A DNA stretch of 64,000 nucleotides from Blautia wexlerae DSM 19850 (GTDB taxonomy: Bacteria; Bacillota; Clostridia; Lachnospirales; Lachnospiraceae), in the NCBI RefSeq assembly GCF_025148125.1, contig NZ_CP102267.1, positions 785,001 through 849,000 of the forward strand. The letters run 5' to 3'. Position numbers and translations under genes: made by a program. The notes under the pieces are model-generated. The model ran no database searches. It had not been told where the DNA came from and worked only from the letters and a program-made list of their open reading frames with translations. Positions 61,630-64,000 of the stretch are shown piece after piece; within the stretch, counting starts at the first letter, position 1, and each line of letters begins with the position of its first letter.

Positions 61630-63759
61630 CTATTTCAAATATTGTTTTACAAGCTGTGTCATATTTTTGGGCAAATCTTCTAATTTGGTAATATCTAAAA
61701 AACCATCCTGATAGATTCTGCGGATGTTTTCTTTGTCATCACCAATTGCTGCAGCAAAGATCACAATGCCACGTTTACGATATTCATTCTTGATACCACG
61801 AAGATCTGCTTCTGCTTCCGTACCACTGTACCCACAATCTGCGGGCTGTCCGTCAGAGATTATGATGAGGAGTTTTTGTGATTCCGGACGCTTTGCCAGG
61901 TGTTCCGCAACATAACGAAGTGCAGCTCCATCCCGGTTGCCATTACGGGCAGACATATCTATCAGCCGGTAACGGTCAGAGGCATCCAGAGAATCAAATT
62001 CAGCATAGGAATACAAAGCAACACCCTTAGAATCTGTAGAATGCCCATAAATGGTAATAGGAATTCCCAGGCTCATACAGAAATCATACAGCACGATTGC
62101 AGTTTTCCGGGCATGGGTAATACGATCTCCCCAGCCCATAGAACCACTTTCATCAACCAAAAGTCCCACGGAAAGTTTTTGTTCTTCATCCGGAAGCCTG
62201 GTTCTGGTAAAGATACCGCCGTCCTTTCGGTATAAAGCCCGCATATCCAGCCTTTTACCAAATAACAGGTTTTTTTGTTTCCCGCCTTCTGCCTCTTCTT
62301 TTAATAAAGGAAGAATGGAACTTTGCAGCCTTTTGGAGGTCCGCAAAAGAGGGGAAGCAACTGTTTGATAAGATTTGATAAAAAAGTCGGAAACGGGATT
62401 GATGCGGTGGATTGTTACATGGATGCCTGCATGGGCATTTCCGTAATGTATTTCATCCGCCGATTTTTGCAAGTCTTCTGTTAATTCCTGTTCATAACCA
62501 TTTTGGGCTTTTTCCGTAGCAACATCATTTAGGATGCGTGCAAGATCATTCGCTGCATTTTCATAACCGGAACCGGCATACTGTGATGCGTATGTGATTC
62601 CTGGATTATTTCCATCTAATACTGCTGTAGTTTTAGCAAGTTCAATTCTTCCTCCTTCTTCCTGCAGTACTTTTTCTGCCTGGTTGATTGCATCTTGTCT
62701 GTAATTTGGATCAAGACCAGATAAGTCACAGGTTATAGGAGTTTTTGATTTTACTGTAGGACCTGGAATGTTTTTAGGGATTCCTCCGTTTTTACCAGTT
62801 GGAAGAGGAGATCCGCTACCTGATTCTTTCCGCAGCAGATCCTCCAGAGCATCGCCAACTTGGGTACTATCCTGCTTTTTTAAAGACTCTCTGGTTAACT
62901 CTACCATAGGCTGAATATAGTTCCAGCAAAGTACTAAAAGATAGTTGGAAGCACGTAAGCGTTCTTTCCCCTGTGTGGCAATTAAAGCATCGTCAATATA
63001 ATCCATGCAGTCTGAAAGGGTGTCTGTGTATTCTCCAGAATAATTCGTGCGGTTATTTATATTACCAGTCCGGCAATAAGACAAAATTAAATTGCTCATA
63101 ATGGAAAACGGCTGATAGCCACAGTCAATTTGTTCCTGTATAGAAGGAATCAATTCAGACATCCGCAGATTATTGATCTGTATTCCCTGCTTAAAAGTTC
63201 CGGGATATTCTTCACACATCCGGGCTTCAATGTAGATGTCCTCCAGTATATTATTAAACTGTGCAGCACAGCGGGATAGCGTCAGACACGTTGCGTTATC
63301 TTTTTCTTCCATGGCATCTAAGATGTCCTGCAGATTTGCCTTGTATCCAGAAGGCAGATTGTCTGGTGCTTCTGGATAGAAGGAACCATTTTCCATATTG
63401 GTCAGATAAAGCTGTAGTGATGCAAAATCAGAGTAACGCAGATGTCCGATTTCATGTCCAGTTAGACCAGTCAGGCTTTGTGACCGCAGAAATCGGGAAG
63501 GAAAGCTTTGGGTTATCGAGTTTGCGGCGTTACAGTGAATTCTATAATTATCTGTATAAGCGATGTCTGCATTTTCAGAACTGTCCCATTCCATAAGCAC
63601 CTGAAGTCCATAGCGAGAACGGCCAGTAGCCGTTTTCGCCAGAGATGTTTGGTATTTTTGGAAAGCCGATGAAAGAAAGAGTTCTTCATCAGTGATTTTT
63701 GACTCCGTATCCCGAATCATTCTTTTTAAAGCTTTTTGAGTGTTATTCAATTTTTTCAC
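61630..63759 (-). CDS. VWA-domain protein with HEXXH motif (CobT-like)
   Basis: 709 residues. N-terminal region with GHEIGHLRYSD, a HEXXH zinc-binding motif (His102, Glu103, His106), then a mixed helical middle, a GPTV/GS-rich linker near 325-345, and a C-terminal VWA domain with MIDAS motif VDESGSMG (near 533) and a later IISDGQPADCGY. This layout recalls CobT and related metal-linked proteins that work with MoxR-type AAA ATPases. Start is GTG 63759 or the TTG at 63750, better spaced from AAAGGTG. Confidence 0.85.
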   Translation of the reverse strand: MKKLNNTQKALKRMIRDTESKITDEELFLSSAFQKYQTSLAKTATGRSRYGLQVLMEWDSSENADIAYTDNYRIHCNAANSITQSFPSRFLRSQSLTGLTGHEIGHLRYSDFASLQLYLTNMENGSFYPEAPDNLPSGYKANLQDILDAMEEKDNATCLTLSRCAAQFNNILEDIYIEARMCEEYPGTFKQGIQINNLRMSELIPSIQEQIDCGYQPFSIMSNLILSYCRTGNINNRTNYSGEYTDTLSDCMDYIDDALIATQGKERLRASNYLLVLCWNYIQPMVELTRESLKKQDSTQVGDALEDLLRKESGSGSPLPTGKNGGIPKNIPGPTVKSKTPITCDLSGLDPNYRQDAINQAEKVLQEEGGRIELAKTTAVLDGNNPGITYASQYAGSGYENAANDLARILNDVATEKAQNGYEQELTEDLQKSADEIHYGNAHAGIHVTIHRINPVSDFFIKSYQTVASPLLRTSKRLQSSILPLLKEEAEGGKQKNLLFGKRLDMRALYRKDGGIFTRTRLPDEEQKLSVGLLVDESGSMGWGDRITHARKTAIVLYDFCMSLGIPITIYGHSTDSKGVALYSYAEFDSLDASDRYRLIDMSARNGNRDGAALRYVAEHLAKRPESQKLLIIISDGQPADCGYSGTEAEADLRGIKNEYRKRGIVIFAAAIGDDKENIRRIYQDGFLDITKLEDLPKNMTQLVKQYLK

Positions 63760-64000
63760 CTTTCTTTCTTTTTCATATTTTGGGTTAGGAGATCTTCCAT
63801 TGTACAGCCGTAATACTGGGCTAACCGAAAGACGGCGTAAGCAGATGGAAGCGTATGCCCATTTTCATAGTTCATAATTGTTTTTTCCGGTAGATGCAGA
63901 AGTCTTGCTACGGCTTTCTGAGAGAGTTTCGTCTGCTTGGATTTTCTTAAATAAACGAGATTTTCTGCCAGAGTTTTGCGTAGTTCGGCTTCGGTATAAA
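63756..64000 (-). CDS. Xre-family regulator, 5' end outside the window (partial)
   Basis: About 80 residues visible. HTH_3 domain: YTEAELRKTLAENLVYLRKS, then LSQKAVARLLHLPEKTIMNY, a strong helix-turn-helix. The stop at 63756 overlaps the VWA start (GTGA), so the genes are coupled. The N-terminus lies beyond 64000. Confidence 0.85.
   Translation of the reverse strand, partial: YTEAELRKTLAENLVYLRKSKQTKLSQKAVARLLHLPEKTIMNYENGHTLPSAYAVFRLAQYYGCTMEDLLTQNMKKKER

Overview
This window looks like the chromosome of a gut Lachnospiraceae-type Firmicute (Blautia, Dorea or Ruminococcus gnavus group), judged from gene style, AT-rich intergenic DNA, AGGAGG ribosome sites and Tn916-like integration genes. 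The assignment is inference from composition and gene families; no species marker was searched. It opens with the 3' part of a 23S rRNA gene and a tRNA cluster (Asn, Glu, broken Cys, Asn, Cys). Directly after the last tRNA, a large integrative element begins with a Tn916-type integrase and excisionase, and it runs past the right edge. No conjugation genes lie inside the window, so its mobility class stays open.

The element backbone comes in two parts. The left part (about 2.1-18.4 kb) carries an IS110 element, a recombination and replication block (YqaJ-type exonuclease, RecD2-like helicase, a possible ssDNA-annealing partner, a primase-like gene split by an IS5-type element), a class B sortase, a ParM-like actin with a small partner, and small regulators. 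The right part (about 42.0-64.0 kb) carries a serine resolvase with putative res repeats, an AbiE toxin-antitoxin pair, a metallophosphoesterase, an AAA/DUF4143 ATPase, a NADAR glycosidase, a DUF3791/DUF3990 ADP-ribosyltransferase-like pair, a second NAD-dependent DNA ligase, an IS30-type element split by an IS3-type element, a LexA-box promoter in front of a collapsed dinB/SRAP remnant, a methylase-like gene with an unusual HPPY motif, a SpoVT-like regulator, and a VWA protein with a HEXXH motif.

Between the two parts (about 18.5-41.9 kb) sits an AT-rich cargo island that encodes an elaborate radical-SAM peptide (RiPP) system. Three tiny genes, two on the plus strand and one on the minus strand, encode 40-53 residue precursors that share C-x6-C-L-T-D-C at identical spacing, followed by a short tail with G-(S)-A-aromatic-(L/I). 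Around them are five different radical SAM/SPASM enzymes (two related pairs plus one with an N-terminal extension), a fused ABC exporter without a C39 peptidase, a subtilisin-like protease with an apparent complete triad that could remove leaders, an ABC efflux pump of the BceAB type with a two-component system (probable self-protection), two LytTR response regulators, one AgrC-like kinase, three related regulators each placed just before a receiver-domain gene, a secreted zinc phospholipase C homologue, and a full-length S-adenosylmethionine synthetase that could feed the radical SAM enzymes.

Four promoters in the island, and probably a fifth, share one architecture: two TTAAGCAA-like half-sites exactly 21 bp apart, then 28 or 29 bp to a -10 hexamer. 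They precede precursor A (weaker match), the phospholipase, the radical-SAM/export operon, precursor C and the BceRS-like two-component genes. This suggests one LytTR regulon that switches on peptide production, secretion, phospholipase and self-protection together. I do not recognise the precursor family as a described one.
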